From NCBI GenBank assembly GCA_019321725.1, contig CM033121.1, forward strand, positions 10,912,001-10,976,000: DNA of 64,000 nucleotides. The letters are read 5' to 3'. Source of the DNA: Paulownia fortunei (Eukaryota > Streptophyta > Magnoliopsida > Lamiales > Paulowniaceae). Shown one piece after another: positions 11,714 through 23,633 of the stretch; within the stretch, counting starts at the first letter, position 1, and the number at the start of each line of letters is the position of its first letter. The notes beneath the pieces are model-generated. The model ran no database searches. It saw only the letters and a program-made list of their open reading frames with translations, and was not told where the DNA came from. Position numbers and translations under genes: made by a program.

Positions 11714-13163
11714 CTAAAGGAAAACTTTGCATAGTTTGGAAATTTTGGATATAACTGCAGTGGGGATGGGAAGAATGGACAACCAATAACACTCAACTCC
11801 TTGAAAAATAGCCCGTATAAGTTCAACCCTTCCTACATATGATAAGGAGTGGCTAGTCCAGGTACTAATGTAGGCTGCTATTTTATCAATGAAAGAGACA
11901 TAGTACATAACTTTTAGTTTTTCCGATATAAGGGGAATGCCCAAGTATCTAAATGGCATAGATCCTCTAATGAAATTTGTCATCTCTTGGATATCCTCAA
12001 GTTTCCTTCCCAAAATACCTGTTGCATAAAGGTTCGATTTCATAGCATTTACATGAAGTCCCAAAGTTGCACCAAATTTGTGTAAACAGTCGATGAGGAT
12101 CTCTACCGAATGTGTGTTGCCCTTTGCCATTAATGTTAGGTCATCCACAAATGCCAAATATGTTATCTTCAACTGATTACCTTTCTGATGGAAGTTGAAA
12201 TTTGTAGTGTTTGTTTCCCTCTTCAAAAGTGTGGACAAGTATTCCAAACATAGAATAAAAAGGAATGGGGATAACATGTCACCTTGTCGTAGACCTTTCT
12301 TGCCTTTAATGAAACCGTGTAAGCTGTCATTCACTGTTATAGAAAAGGTCGTGGTAGTCGCACACTCCATTACCCACCTAATGAATAAGGTCGGGAATCC
12401 CAGTCCCTCCAACACAGATTTGAGGAACTTCCAACTGACGGAATCATACGCCTAGCGAAGGTCCACTTTGATGAGCCATCTAGGTGAAACTCTCTTCCTA
12501 CTATACTGCCTTAGGAGTTCCTGTGCCATGTGAATGTTGTCTATAATGCTTTGCCCCCATAAAAGCCGTTTGTGCTCTGTCCATGAGCGACTCAAATATT
12601 AGAGCCAATCGACTAGTAATAATTTTTAAAATGACCTTGTAATATACATTGCAACCGGTGATAAGTCGAAAGTCCCCCACTGAGGGAGAATGGCTGGACT
12701 TAGGCACCAATGCTAATACCGTATGATTAGTTTGTTTAAGAAGAGAAGCCAACAAAAAGAATTTCTTGACTGCCTTTTTAAACTGATCCCCCACAATATG
12801 CCATGCTTTCTTGAAAACACATGATGAGTAGCCATCCGGTCCTAGGGCTTTATCATCACCAATGCCATTCAAAGCCTCTTTAATTTCAGAATCAGAGATG
12901 GGCTTAGTGAGTTGTGCTGCTTGGTCCACCGTAATTGAGGGGCCCATTTTGAGTACCTCCAGGTCAATAGGTTCACAGTTGTCCTCCGTTCCATAAAGTG
13001 TTGTATAAAACTGCTCAAATTTAGCCCTGACCTGTTGATAAGACGTTGTCATGGAGCCATCATTTTTACTTAATGTTGTGATGTGATTCTTTTTGGAGCT
13101 TTTTTTTACAACAACATGGAAAAACATCGTGCCCCTATCACTATTATTGAGGTGGTGTTGCAA
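11714..13163 (-). pseudogene. LINE ORF2 reverse transcriptase domain, broken
   Basis: Two open segments in different frames, 12,501-13,163 and 11,714-12,415, carry the LINE RT blocks: ALGPDGY, FRLITGCN..YKVI, GLRQGDMLSPFLF, the catalytic box as FVDDL (usual form F/YADD) and FRYLGIPL. The first segment runs out of frame beside a C run at 12,554-12,558 (+ strand), consistent with loss of one base. An in-frame TAG near 12,453 separates the next part. A DNA copy of this RT would not be translated in full. Confidence 0.88.
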
Positions 13164-13559
13164 GTAAAAGCTCCTCTCTGCCTCTGCTTAAAAACAAGCC
13201 GCTTTTCTTAACTCCGTCACTGCCCTGTAACATCACATCACTAGAATGATCATGCAACTCTAATTATCCCATTTTCAGTTCCTGGTTAGCTTTCTCTGTG
13301 CTTGCTAAAATTTGTGAGAAATGCTGCTGGTTGAGCATCTTCAAAGGGCCTTTAAGATTTTTCAGTTTATTGCACAACATAAATTATGCTGTTCCCTTCC
13401 CAACTTGTCTCCATATTGAGTCCATAATATTTTGAAAAGCCCTATGTGCTGTCCACATATTGAAATTTCTAAACAGGGGTCAATTGGCCTGTTCTTGTTG
13501 AAATAGTGAAATAATGCACGGGGAGTGGTCGAAAAGGCATCCTGGCGACAGAAAATTTG

Positions 13560-14190
13560 CTAGGCTAAAAAACCCTGCAAGAATCCAATGGTTGTTAACC
13601 ATAGCCCGATCAAGTTTGCACCACACTTGTTATTGCTCCACGTGTAAAAACAACCCACTGATTCCATATCTATAAGTCCCAAGGAAAGACAACAGTCCAC
13701 GAAGTCCCTAACTTCATATTGAGTCACATCTCCCCCATTGCATTTCTCTTTGGCTTTTGTGACATTATTGAAATCCCCCACAACAAGCCACGACATCGTA
13801 ATATTTAAACCTATGGCCTCCAAATTCTCCCACAAGCTTCTCTTGCTCATAATAGAGTGAAAACCATAAATAAAGCTAATTTGAAGCTTAATAGAGCTGT
13901 CCTTACATGTAACAAAGTAGTGGATGGCTTGTGATGTGAATTCCACTGGTTGCATAGAGACTTTTATAGGATCCCAAAGAACCTGGATACGTCCGTCTCT
14001 ATGCATGTGAAAATTAATAATCTCCCTCCATCTATTAAATTTGTTATACAAAATACGGAGAAGCTTGTCTTGATTAAGTTTGTTCTCCAAAACTCCAATC
14101 AAGTTAATGTTGTGTTTCCAAATGAGGTTGCAAACCCCATTTTATTTCAGGGCTTTATTAAAGCCTCGGATATTCCAAGTTGCTAGCTTC
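13560..14190 (-). pseudogene. LINE ORF2 endonuclease (EEP/AP-type) domain, broken
   Basis: The N-terminus of ORF2 on the - strand includes a TWNIRGFN motif around 14,150-14,180 followed by an in-frame stop, then a 180-codon open stretch with E-N-K (GVLENKL), a YGF segment, and VVGDFNNV, the signature of LINE endonucleases of the exonuclease-endonuclease-phosphatase family. It would nick target DNA to prime reverse transcription. It is inactivated by the upstream stop and by loss of frame after about 13,560. Confidence 0.85.
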
Positions 14191-14366
14191 GTGTTTAAAG
14201 GAGAAGGGAAGTCCTATTCCTTTTATTATTGTTCTTAGCTGTACCCTTAGCTGCACCCCGTTGCCCCACCAATTTTCCCTTAGTTTTCAATCCCAATTCA
14301 TCCTCTTGGAGCTGCCTACATGTTCCTCACTGTCTTGCTGCTGGTGTGTTCATTTTGTTTGTTATC

Positions 14367-14980
14367 TCATTTATTCTTTACATCAACTTCAACAAGAACT
14401 CTTGCATAGCACACGTGCTCCTTAGTTGACGTTAGCTTATTTATGGATATAGGTTTGCCCACCCTCGAAGCAACTTTGCTTAAGGCTTTTGCATTCCAAC
14501 ACTTAAGTGGAAAACTTGGCAAATTGATCCAAACTAGCATGGAACTAATTTCATCCCCATCAAATTTAAAACAAGAAGGCATCAGTTTCAACATTAGGGG
14601 TCTGCCATATACGAAGTAAAGACCTCCATTTAGCATAAGCTCCCTATCAACTGCATTTTCAAATTTGAACATAAGCCAACCACTTGTGTGAACATAGTAT
14701 TTATATTTAACCTTCCATCGAACACCTTGTCTACTAGCTTCATAGGTTTTTCTACAAACACCTTGTTAGCATTCATTTTCTTCTTACTACTTTCTGCATA
14801 ACTCGAAAGTTGTGAGTCCGTATCTGAATCATCCTTACCAAGAGTGCACAAAGCACTAGGGGAGGCATCCAAAATGTTACCTGGTTTGGACCTAGTAAGC
14901 TTTGCCCCATCACTTGGTGGACTTGACCTGGGTTTCTTCTTAATCATACCATTTTTTCCTACATCTTCGTTGGGCTGCAT
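14367..14980 (-). pseudogene. LINE ORF1 (DUF4283-like nucleic-acid-binding protein), broken
   Basis: Two overlapping open segments (14,630-14,980 and 14,367-14,672) in different frames. The first starts with MQPNEDVGKN and has a Lys/Ser/Pro-rich leader. The second has FKFENAVDRELMLNGG, then SSMLVWINLPSFPLKCW and VGKPISI, which match the DUF4283 domain found in ORF1 of plant LINEs. The frame change between them shows it is disabled. A zinc knuckle was not identified. Confidence 0.75.
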
Positions 14981-15349
14981 CTTTGTTTTTGGTTCTTCTT
15001 TTTCTTAGTCATCACAAAAGTTATCTTAATTTAGTGTTCAAAATCAAAATGGAATGAGACTGAAGGTGGGTATGCTCAACCTAGGGCTCCCAACTTCACC
15101 TCTGTTCGCACAAAACAATCTGCAAAATCAAAGAAAACCTCACAAAATCTACTCACCTCAGCTGGATTTAATGTAACAGTAATGAGAAAACAAGCTTAAA
15201 GTAAAGAAACAAACACACTCAAATTAGGCACCTTGAGTTCCCACTCAAGGCTGGAGTTTCCCTCACATGTATTATTTATTGATATGGTAGAAAGTTGAGT
15301 CAAGGAGAAATTGGGCAACCCATACTTGGGGATTAGCTAGAGGTAAGAA

Positions 15350-15637
15350 GTTGTAGAGCGAGCAAGTTGGTAGGAGAGCCAAGGTTTTCTTGATTAAACC
15401 ATTTTGATGGTTAAGTCAATCTAACACTTTTAAAGAATGTAAAAAGTTATAGCACGAGCAAGTCGGTAGGAGAGCCGAGGGTTTCTTGATTAAACCATTT
15501 TGATGGTCAAGTCAATCTAACACTTTCAAAGAATGTAAAAAGTTGTAGCACGAGCAAGTCGGTAGGAGAGCCGAGGGTTTCTTGATTAAACCATTTTGAT
15601 GGTCAAGTCAGTTTAACACTTTTAAAGAATGTAAAAA
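15350..15637. repeat. Three tandem copies of a 96-bp unit just upstream of LINE ORF1
   Basis: Units at 15,350-15,445, 15,446-15,541 and 15,542-15,637, exactly 96 bp apart (the word agcaag at 15,361, 15,457 and 15,553). Copies 2 and 3 are almost identical; copy 1 has more differences. They lie about 370 bp upstream of ORF1 on the LINE's strand, so they may be 5' UTR units of the element or an independent minisatellite. Confidence 0.9.
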
Positions 15638-15640
15638 ATA

Positions 15641-16158
15641 GAGAGTTAGGTTTAAGAGAATAACATACTGTGTAACTTCAACTATCAAATTATGCGTGTA
15701 TTTATAGTTGAGTTTAAGATAGTTATTAAGTTGTGCTACACACTGTAAGCAATTATGTTTGTATTTAAAGTTGAGTTTACCCATCTGTGTATCCATCACT
15801 GGAATGAGTTGTACTACTGCATTTCATGTATGTGTATTTTAAGTGCAGTTGGGGGCATTGTGGTAATATGTCATATTTCTCTTCCTAATTTGCACTTTCT
15901 AATTTTTTACTTATATTGATTTGATTTTCTGGGGTGAATTACTAGTTTGCCTTTGTTGCTATACTTAGGCCCATCATTTTCATAAATAATATTTTTATGA
16001 TTATTGTGGTATTTATTACTATTTTTAATTTCGATAAGTAATATCTTATTACTTTTAGAAAGCAATTATATTAATTTGGTTAGCATTTTTTGATTGAACA
16101 CCAACCAATGATTATGCTCTTAATATGACAAATAATATGGATATGCATCAATTATACA

Positions 16159-16202
<44 letters not shown>

Positions 16203-18100
16203 TCAAAAATTAGGTTTATATGTTTTTATTTTTAGATATGGATATTTTAATACTTGAACTAAAATATTTTTAGTCATAGTCTCACATATCCTAAATAATT
16301 TTTGACACAATAATTCTTATATTAAAAATTTATCATTAGATAGTACCATATGTGGAACTAATTTTTTTTAAATATGTACGAAATATGGCTTGAGGAAACA
16401 TTGATTTGATTTGTAAAAGATACAAACACAAGGTGGGGGTGTGGAACATCGAGCTTATATAAGACATGGCTTGAGAAAATTATTGTTATGGTTATGAAAA
16501 TATTAATATAATAGATTTAAAAATTATGACTAAAGGCAAAAGATTATTATAGAACATAATCTTCTAAGTTAAAATGAACAAAAAATTTATATGTAATCAG
16601 AGATTTCGTAAGAAAGATTCAAACTCGAGGTTGTCGAGCTAGGACTGAAAGCAAACCGCTAAACCTTCGAGATAGTTATTAGAAGTTTATTTGAGCACAT
16701 AACATATCAAATTTAAAACATAAGTTAATTATACTCACTTCGCCTTTGAAATAGTAAACTTACGAATTCCCTTTCACTCTTTCATAACTATAAAAATTTC
16801 CCCTCTATGTTGCTCCGTAAAAAACCCACACATAAGTCATGAATTGAATTGACTATTTTTTCCTTGACTTAAAAAAATTTAAAAAAGTCAAATTACTAAT
16901 TTATTAAATGATCATTCTGCCCCAATTATCTTGGTAATGATATATACTTGTGAAGACGTGTGTTTGTAAAGTTTCCATAGTTGAATTTGTAATATATTCA
17001 TAATTAAATCTCATTGTCATAAAAATATTCAGATATCTTAAATGCAACTGAAAATTTTGCAAGTCCCCCCCCCCTAAATAAATTGTGTTTGGATCTTGAA
17101 AATAAATCTAGATACCTCGATTTTGCACTAGGAGAAACTTTCAATAATTACACCCTTCTTATTATTTCCAAATTGGCCTAATTAAACCTATTATTTCAAA
17201 TATATAGTCAAGCCCAATTTATGAAAAATAAGCTAAGGAGTCGAAAGGTCCATCTTAAGGGGTCCATTATACCACCATTACTCAATTCCTCCTATTTCTA
17301 ATAAAAATACTAATAAAAATCCTATTGGAGTATTAACACCATAAACTTGACCTTTTTTTTGAGACCATTAGTACTTGACCAATAAAAGGGCTCCCTCAAT
17401 TACTAAGTTACATCCACAATCACGCACACATACACATATACAGTTGCCATATTCAATTAAAAAATCAAATAAAGAAAAAAAGGGGTTAGGGGATGCTACA
17501 GGCAGCACAACCCTTTATTTGGTTGCCCCTCTCCTAACTCAGTCTAAAGATAAAGCTTAAAAAGATTGACAAGATTTTATTTAGAAAAATGAAACCAACT
17601 TGGAGGGACAAGCGAATTTTGAATGTATTATCTTATTTGTAAAAGATGATGGGGTAGGAAGAAGGGCACAAAGCGAATTCACTTGCTAGACACGTGGAGA
17701 GATTATTCCAATAAGGAAGAAGAAAGCCTGACAGTGGGGCACAGGATAAAGGAGGAGAATGGAAAGCTTGACATACACACTTTTATTTTGAGATTACATT
17801 TGCTTCACAACAACCAAAAATAGAGAAAACGATTTAAGCTAGTTGGTTGGAGGTACTAGAAAAGAACTCAACCGAATCCTGGTTATGCCACCACCCCTAC
17901 TCTTGCCTTTGCTTTAGAATTTCTGCCAGGTAACAAATGTCCGTCTTCCTGGTCGTATAACTCTCGAGAATCTCAATTTTTGACAAAGGTTGTGAGGAAA
18001 GGCTAAAGAGCCTCACCACCCGTGGACCTCCAAAAATCTGCTCTCTATCTTGCTTTGGAAGGCCTCTGTTAGCCAGCAGGAAGGGTCACACGACCTTCTG
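15641..18100. other. Gene-free AT-rich region
   Basis: No supported gene. Contains an (AC)n(AT)n microsatellite at 16,158-16,202, a C run near 17,066-17,075, and a block at about 16,610-16,680 with tRNA-like words (gattcaaactcgaggt; aaccgctaaacc) that may be SINE debris on the - strand. A G-box-like acacgtgg at about 17,690 has no recognisable gene beside it. Confidence 0.5.
16158..16202. repeat. (AC)n(AT)n compound microsatellite
   Basis: About 13 AC units run directly into about nine AT units. Confidence 0.95.
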
Positions 18101-18109
18101 CTTATAAAT

Positions 18110-19080
18110 TATTATATCATTAAGGGTATTTTTATTATTTTGACCCTTGGGAGTATATTTGCCTTTTCACATTTTTTTCATCTTTTCTAAATACTTCTGG
18201 ACAATTTCTGCCCATTCTCCATTCTTAGGCATTGATTACGAGTTTTTGTTATTTTTCCAAAATACAAGGGCATGAATGTCATTTACCCCCCCAAAGGGCC
18301 TCATGATCATTTTTCCAAAAACAAGCGTTATGTCTAAACAGTTAGTACTATATTTGAATCTAAATACACTACTACTCACTATGAGAGGTGGTACTTGGCC
18401 TCACCAATTAGAGATGTCTAATTTTTTTTAAAAAGTAAAAAAAAAAAATTAAATCTAAATACAACCATTCCACCTGAGTAGGTGTTTTTGTCATTTTATG
18501 AGGTCCGACCCACAAGGGCATTTTGAATATTTTGTGGCATTAAGCCTACTTGTGGTGACAACTAGAGGTAAACTCATATTTTCCATGCATCACGTCCACT
18601 TTCGCCCACGGAAGGGCATTTTGCTCATTCTTAGGCCTTTTTTTCCATTTACCCCTAAATTGATCTTTCTGGGAATCCTAGGAATTTTTAACCCTCGTGA
18701 GGGTATTTTAATCATTCCCACACAAAACCATGTGGTTTAAACCCCCCACTAAAGGCCATTTTAGTTGTTTTAGTCCTTAGGAGGGAAATTTACACATTTT
18801 CTTTCAATTTTGGTATAGGGCAAAAAATGGGCACCATGGGCTTTTTGAGCATTTTCATGACTTTGGCCCACCAAGAGCAATTGAGTTATTTCTATACATT
18901 AATTCACAATAATACATTTTTGACCATGTCCATGCATTTTTAGCCCACCAAGGGTAATTTAGTAATTTTTATGCATGTTAGCCTTGAAGGGCATTTTAAT
19001 CTCATATATACTTTGACCCACAAAGGGTACTTTCAACAACACGTGTAATTTTCACATATTTAGTTACTTCTCATATGTCT
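18110..19080. repeat. Degenerate zone built of recurring AAGGGCATTTT-like motifs
   Basis: The words (a)agggcatttt or agggtatttt followed by tcattt and then a cccttagg/cccaccaagg run recur roughly every 40-90 bp (for example near 18,121, 18,268, 18,513, 18,613, 18,704, 18,951, 18,987). The spacing and sequence are too loose for a clean tandem array. Such U3-like degenerate repeats occur in long LTRs, but I could not place LTR ends. Confidence 0.55.
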
Positions 19081-19600
19081 TCCACACTTAGGGATTTTTA
19101 TACACTTCACACATGTTACACTTGAGCATCTCTCATATTTAATTAGAACATTCCATGACATCATGACATTTACACATCTCATGAATTTGTATCTACATTT
19201 GCATGCTTGTATCTTTGCATACTCATGCATTCTAATTGTTATTGCACTCCAAAAATATATCTCCTATCTTGCATTTATGTGATTCCATTCTTGCATTCTC
19301 CGAATTTTGGACCCTCATCATATTTATGTCTACTCCAATAACAAAATCAAGCATCACATTACCTATATTTCGCACACTTTTGATTACTATCCTATACATA
19401 TTTCCATACACATTCTAAATCTAATTGCACACATTCCACATACTTTCAATTACTATTCTATATATATTTCCCATACATATTCTAAATTTGATTCCATGCA
19501 ATCTGTGTGCATCCTGAGTGCAAACTCCATATACATTTGTCCATTCACTACTTTCCCATGTTAGAACCTGTACATGACCACATAAGATAGTCAATCCAAA
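19080..19600. other. AT-rich non-coding stretch with a partial duplication
   Basis: No gene. Two diverged copies of a block with attactat-cctatacatattt and acattctaaat words follow each other at about 19,370-19,500. Could be part of the same old LTR as the neighbouring repeats. Confidence 0.4.
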
Positions 19601-19950
19601 CTATCATAGGGAAATGCAATCTGCATGCCAAAGGACAGCCATGTTATAGGGAAATGAATCTGCTCGCTAGGGTACTAGCCATGTTATAAGGAGTTACCAA
19701 GGGACTACCCATATCATAGGAAAATCCAATCCATCCACTAAGGGACTAACTATGTCATAAGGAGTTATAGTCCACCCACCAGGGTATAGCTATGTCATAA
19801 GGAGTTGCAGTCTGCCTACTAATAGACTAGCTATGTCATATGGAGTTGCAGTTCGCCTGCCAAGGGACTAGCTATATCAGGGGGAGTTGCTGTTTGCCAT
19901 GATAAGGGATAAGTAAAGTTGTAGGGAAATAGTTGTCCACCGACCAAGAG
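19601..19950. repeat. Tandem array with about 41-bp period, about eight degenerate copies, cut by element A
   Basis: Successive units contain gactagctatgtcataagg, then agttgcagtc and ctgccta. Best-kept adjacent copies near 19,790-19,870 are 41 bp long. The array runs up to the AAGAG target duplication at 19,946-19,950, so element A inserted in or at the edge of it. The array fades on the far side of A (27,297 onward). Confidence 0.75.
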
Positions 19951-20374
19951 TGTCACAACCTCCCAACAATATGTATAAATATATATATATATATAAACAA
20001 CCTGTGCAACATAATTTGTGCACATATGCGTGTGTATAACTTTTTTTTCTTCTAGTTAGTTCAACAAAATATTGATAAAAGTAAAGTGCTTTCATATCCT
20101 GAGTATACATAAATAGTTATTAAATATTAACCAGGTCTATCAAAATCATCAAAAACTCAAACTCTCTATCACAAATGAGTTTTGAAAATGATATACAGGA
20201 TAAAATCACTAATATAATACAATAACTGTAAAATCAAAAACACAACCCATAAAATAGCCCAATAGGTCGTCATCCAAGTACATTGATCTTTGAAAGCCTG
20301 TAGGAGCTCCACTGCCAGCCAGTAAACTAGAGGTCTCAAGTCTCACCATGTTCACCTACAATGCATGAACTACA
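19951..20374 (-). repeat. Remnant of the 3' LTR of element A
   Basis: The first 260 bp match the start of the other LTR at 23,634 (aatatgtataaatatata, acaacctgtg, tttgtgcac). The remainder matches the family LTR seen at 34,100-34,230 (gtcatccaagtac, gtaggagctcc, acctacaatgcatgaac). It stops at about 20,374, where pol sequence begins, so about 2.7 kb of the LTR is deleted. Confidence 0.85.
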
Positions 20375-21218
20375 TCATTTTAGTAATATATTTCATCAAC
20401 TTGTTATTCCTGTTGAATTCTATCAATCAAAGTCGGTTGGAGTGTCAAATCTGCAAATTTGGCCTCCACTGATCCCTATTGTACAATCTCTACATTCATT
20501 TTCTATAGTATAATTAACTCTGGTTTCTGAGTCAAAGCTAAAGCTGTGGTATTTTGTGTTGATTTCTTGCTCAATGCATCAGCCACAACATTAGCCTTAC
20601 CAGGATAATAGTTGATAACACAATCATAATCTTTCACTAACTCCAACCATTTTCGCTGTCGCATATTTAACTCTTTTTGGGTGAAGAATATTTTAAGCTC
20701 TTGTGATCAGTATATATCTCACATCGTTCACCATACAAATAATGTCTCTATATCTTAAGTGCAAACACCACCACAGTAAGCTCTAAATTATGTGTGGGAT
20801 GATTCTTTTCATACTCTTTAAGCTATCTGGATGCATATGCAACTATTTTACCATTTTGCATCAATACACATCCCAACCCATTTTTTGAAGCATCACTATA
20901 AACCACAAGGCCTCAAGTACCTGATGGAATAAAAAGAATAGAAGCTGAAGTTAACCTCTTCTTCAATTCCTTAAAACTTTTCTCATAAGCATCCGCCCAT
21001 TTAAATGTCACACATGTTCTGGTTAATTGTGTCGAATGAGGAGCTATCTTGGAGAATCATTCCACAAATCTACAGTAATATCCAGCTAAACCCAGAAAAC
21101 TTCGTACTTCTGAAGAATTAGTAGGTTGTGACCAACTATTAATAGCTTCTACTTTACTTGGATCTATAGATATTCCTACTCCTGATATTACATGTCCCAA
21201 AAATACCACTCGATCAAT
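20375..21218 (-). pseudogene. Element A RNase H and RT C-terminal region, broken
   Basis: Translating the - strand with several stops gives the Ty3 landmarks in order: FLGHVIS and FLGLAGYY after the RT, then YSDASKNGLGCVLMQ (RNase H core), YTDHKSL and the [15 protein letters not shown] end of RNase H near 20,570-20,630. The reading ends at the deletion border; no integrase HHCC or DDE motif follows. Confidence 0.85.
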
Positions 21219-21944
21219 TCAAAATTCACATTTCTTAAATTTAGCATATAGTTGTTTCTCTTTCAAAATCTCTAAAACCATTCTTAGATGTTCACCATGA
21301 TCTTCTGTTGTGTTAGAGTAAATAAGGATATCATTAATAAACACAATATCAAGAAAATTTTTAAATACCCGATTCATCAAATCCATAAAAGCTGCTGGAG
21401 CATTTGTCAACCCAAATGGCATCACCAAAAAATCATAATGTCCATATCTCATGCTAAATGCTGTCTTGGTGACATCATCCTCTTTTATTTTCAGTTGATG
21501 GTACCCAGATTGCAAATCAATTTTTAAAAATATAGATGCACCTTGGAGCTGATCAAATAAGTCTTCTATTCTAGTTAGAGGATACTTATTCTTGATTGCA
21601 ACTTTATTTAAATCTCGGTAGTCTATACACAGTCGCATTGTACCATCTTTCTTACGCACAAATAGAACTGGTGCACCCCATAGTGAAAAGCTAGGTCTGA
21701 TAAAACCTTTATCTAATAATTTCTGTATTTGTATCTTCAATTCTTTCAACTCAGCTGGTGCCATTCGGTATGGAGCTTTAGATGTTGGATGTGTTTCTAG
21801 ATTTAGTTCAATGACAAATTCTATTTCACGGTCTGGTGGTAATCCAGGAAGATTATCAGGAAATACTTCTAGATATTCCCGAACAACTGGCACTTCACTA
21901 AGGATATGATGGTGTTGTTCTTCAATGCTCATAACACTTACCAA
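21219..21944 (-). pseudogene. Element A reverse transcriptase core, 241-codon open stretch
   Basis: Ty3/gypsy RT with [73 protein letters not shown] and FKKCEF. The catalytic box reads FINDILIYS instead of F/YIDDILIYS, replacing one of the two metal-binding aspartates by asparagine (codon aat for gat, a G-to-A change). The fragment is open but would be catalytically impaired. It is flanked by frameshifts. Confidence 0.93.
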
Positions 21945-22430
21945 ATATCCTTCACAACAACTATCTAATAATCTTTGTGCTTTTAATGCTGATATAATTT
22001 AGAATTTGAACTTTTACGATTCCAATAAAGGTGAACGATTCCTCACCAGGAGGTTGAAAAGTTACTGTCTTTCTCAGACAATCTATTATAGTACGATACT
22101 TTGACAACCAATCTATACCTAAAATCATATCATAGTCATTCATGACCAATACAATTAAATTAGCATAGAGTTCTCTATTTTCAATGGGAATAACACAATC
22201 TCTTAAAATATGGTTAGTTTATTTTGAATCTCTAGAAGGGATTTACACATTATAACTGACCTCAATAGTATCAGGTACTCTACCAAGCCTCTTCACATAC
22301 TCAGTGGATATAAATGAGTGTGTAGCTCCAAAATCAAACAATATAAATGCTGGAGTACCAAAGATAGAGAATTTACCTGTTACTACTGATGGGTTCGCCT
22401 CAGCATCTAATCTAGTGATGGTAAAGACTA
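21945..22430 (-). pseudogene. Element A aspartic protease region, broken
   Basis: Around 22,300-22,350 the - strand reads FDFGATHSFIS, the retropepsin site with F in place of the usual S of DSGATHS. Downstream comes DYDMILGIDWLSKYRTIIDC and TVTFQPPGEESFTFIG (21,961-22,149), the usual linker to RT in this lineage. A frameshift near 22,000 separates it from the RT frame. Confidence 0.85.
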
Positions 22431-23454
22431 GCTGGCACTTTTCTTTGTCCTATTGGATTTGGATTATCAGGATATACTCTGGCAATATGTCCAACCTTCC
22501 CACACACAAAGCAAGTTCTAATCTCCATCGGGCAGACTCTACTATGGTGACCACCACATTTAGGACAAACAGGTTGCGACATCGATGCTTTGCCTTGATC
22601 AATCTTTGTACACTTACTCTAATCCCACTATTGTTACCTTTGTCCAGGTTGGAATTTAGATTTTTTATTCTGCATTTGAAATGGTCTCTTATTTTCATTT
22701 CAACCCATCGTTGCCCCTGTCCTTGCTTAAATTGGCGTCGAATCTCCTGAGCATGAGAAATTCTAAGTTCAGCTTGTTCTGCCACTAAAGCTCTCTCAGC
22801 AACTTGTGAGTATGTCACTCATTGGATTCCTGCCATATTCACATCTCTATATAGCTCTGGTCTCAAGCCTTCAAGAAATCTTTCAACTTTTAATGCATCA
22901 GTGTTGACCATATGTGTGGCAAATCTGGATAACTATTCAAACTTATGAATGTATTCTCCAACTATCATAGTTCCTTGTCGTAGTTGTATAGATCCATTCA
23001 TCTTCATTGCACGAACTGGAGTTGTGAAGTATTTATTTCAAAACAAATCTTTGAATCTATCCTAAGTCATGATAGTGGTGTCTTCGATGCTTCTCATTGT
23101 ATCCCACCAATGTCCAGCACTGTCTCGAAGCATAAATGATGCACACATCACTTTCTCTTCTTCTGAAACTCTACTGTAGTGAAATATATTTTTAAGAGTT
23201 CTCAACTAATCTTCAGTAACTGTAGGATCTAGTGCATCCTCAAATATTGGTGGGTTCAGTTTTCTGAATCTTTCCCAACTATCTCCACCTGTTCTACTTG
23301 GGGTTGTGGTTGAACCATTTCAGCCCTTGGTTGTCCACCCATATCTCTCTACTGGATAAGTTGCTGAATTTGTTCAGATTATCGTTCAACAAGCTCTGTA
23401 AGTCGATTAATGATGCTCTCCTGGGGTTCTGATTCCACTACTACTTTCAGCCAT
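22431..23454 (-). pseudogene. Element A gag, broken
   Basis: Starts near 23,454 (- strand ATG, MAESSSGI). The retrotransposon gag domain is readable with stops through 22,830. Near 22,470-22,590 there are two Cys/His motifs: CPKCGGHHSRVC and CFVCGKVGHIARVY. In the second the final Cys of CX2CX4HX4C is Tyr (tat for tgt, a transition). Gag would form the particle and bind element RNA. Confidence 0.8.
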
Positions 23455-23616
23455 TGTTCTCACCATGACTGTAATACTATTTTGTTTATAACAAATGACC
23501 AATATAATTCATGAAATATATAATGCATTATAATATAAAATAAAACTTACTAGCATGGTTGTGCTCCACAAGTTCTAAGATCATGTACATGGATATTTTA
23601 CAGAATCAAGACCTGG

Positions 23617-23628
23617 GCTCTGATACCA
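23617..23628 (-). other. Primer binding site of element A (initiator Met-tRNA type)
   Basis: The - strand reads TGGTATCAGAGC, the standard plant PBS complementary to the 3' end of initiator methionine tRNA. It lies five bases (AAGAG) inside the LTR end at 23,634, which fixes the LTR border and the element's orientation. Confidence 0.93.
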
Positions 23629-23633
23629 CTCTT

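Larger units (their letters stand above)
10736..15640 (-). mobile_element. LINE retrotransposon (plant L1-type), decayed, - strand; 5' limit uncertain
   Basis: Read on the - strand the order is ORF1 with a DUF4283-like region, then AP-type endonuclease, reverse transcriptase, zf-RVT, and a 3' end with a (TAA)n tail at about 10,736-10,756. This is the order expected for plant L1-like LINEs. Stops and frameshifts break the ORFs, so it is not autonomous, but much of ORF2 is still readable, suggesting moderate age. The 5' limit is uncertain; three 96-bp repeats at 15,350-15,637 may be its 5' UTR. I could not identify a target-site duplication. Confidence 0.85.

Noticed and set aside
16605..16685. 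tRNA gene or SINE suggested by gattcaaactcgagg-like B-box text
   Set aside because: No cloverleaf can be drawn and A-box, B-box and tail are not all present; kept only as a possible SINE remnant.
17685..17700. acacgtgg G-box/ABRE-like element as a promoter
   Set aside because: No gene with convincing coding sequence follows on either strand within several kb.
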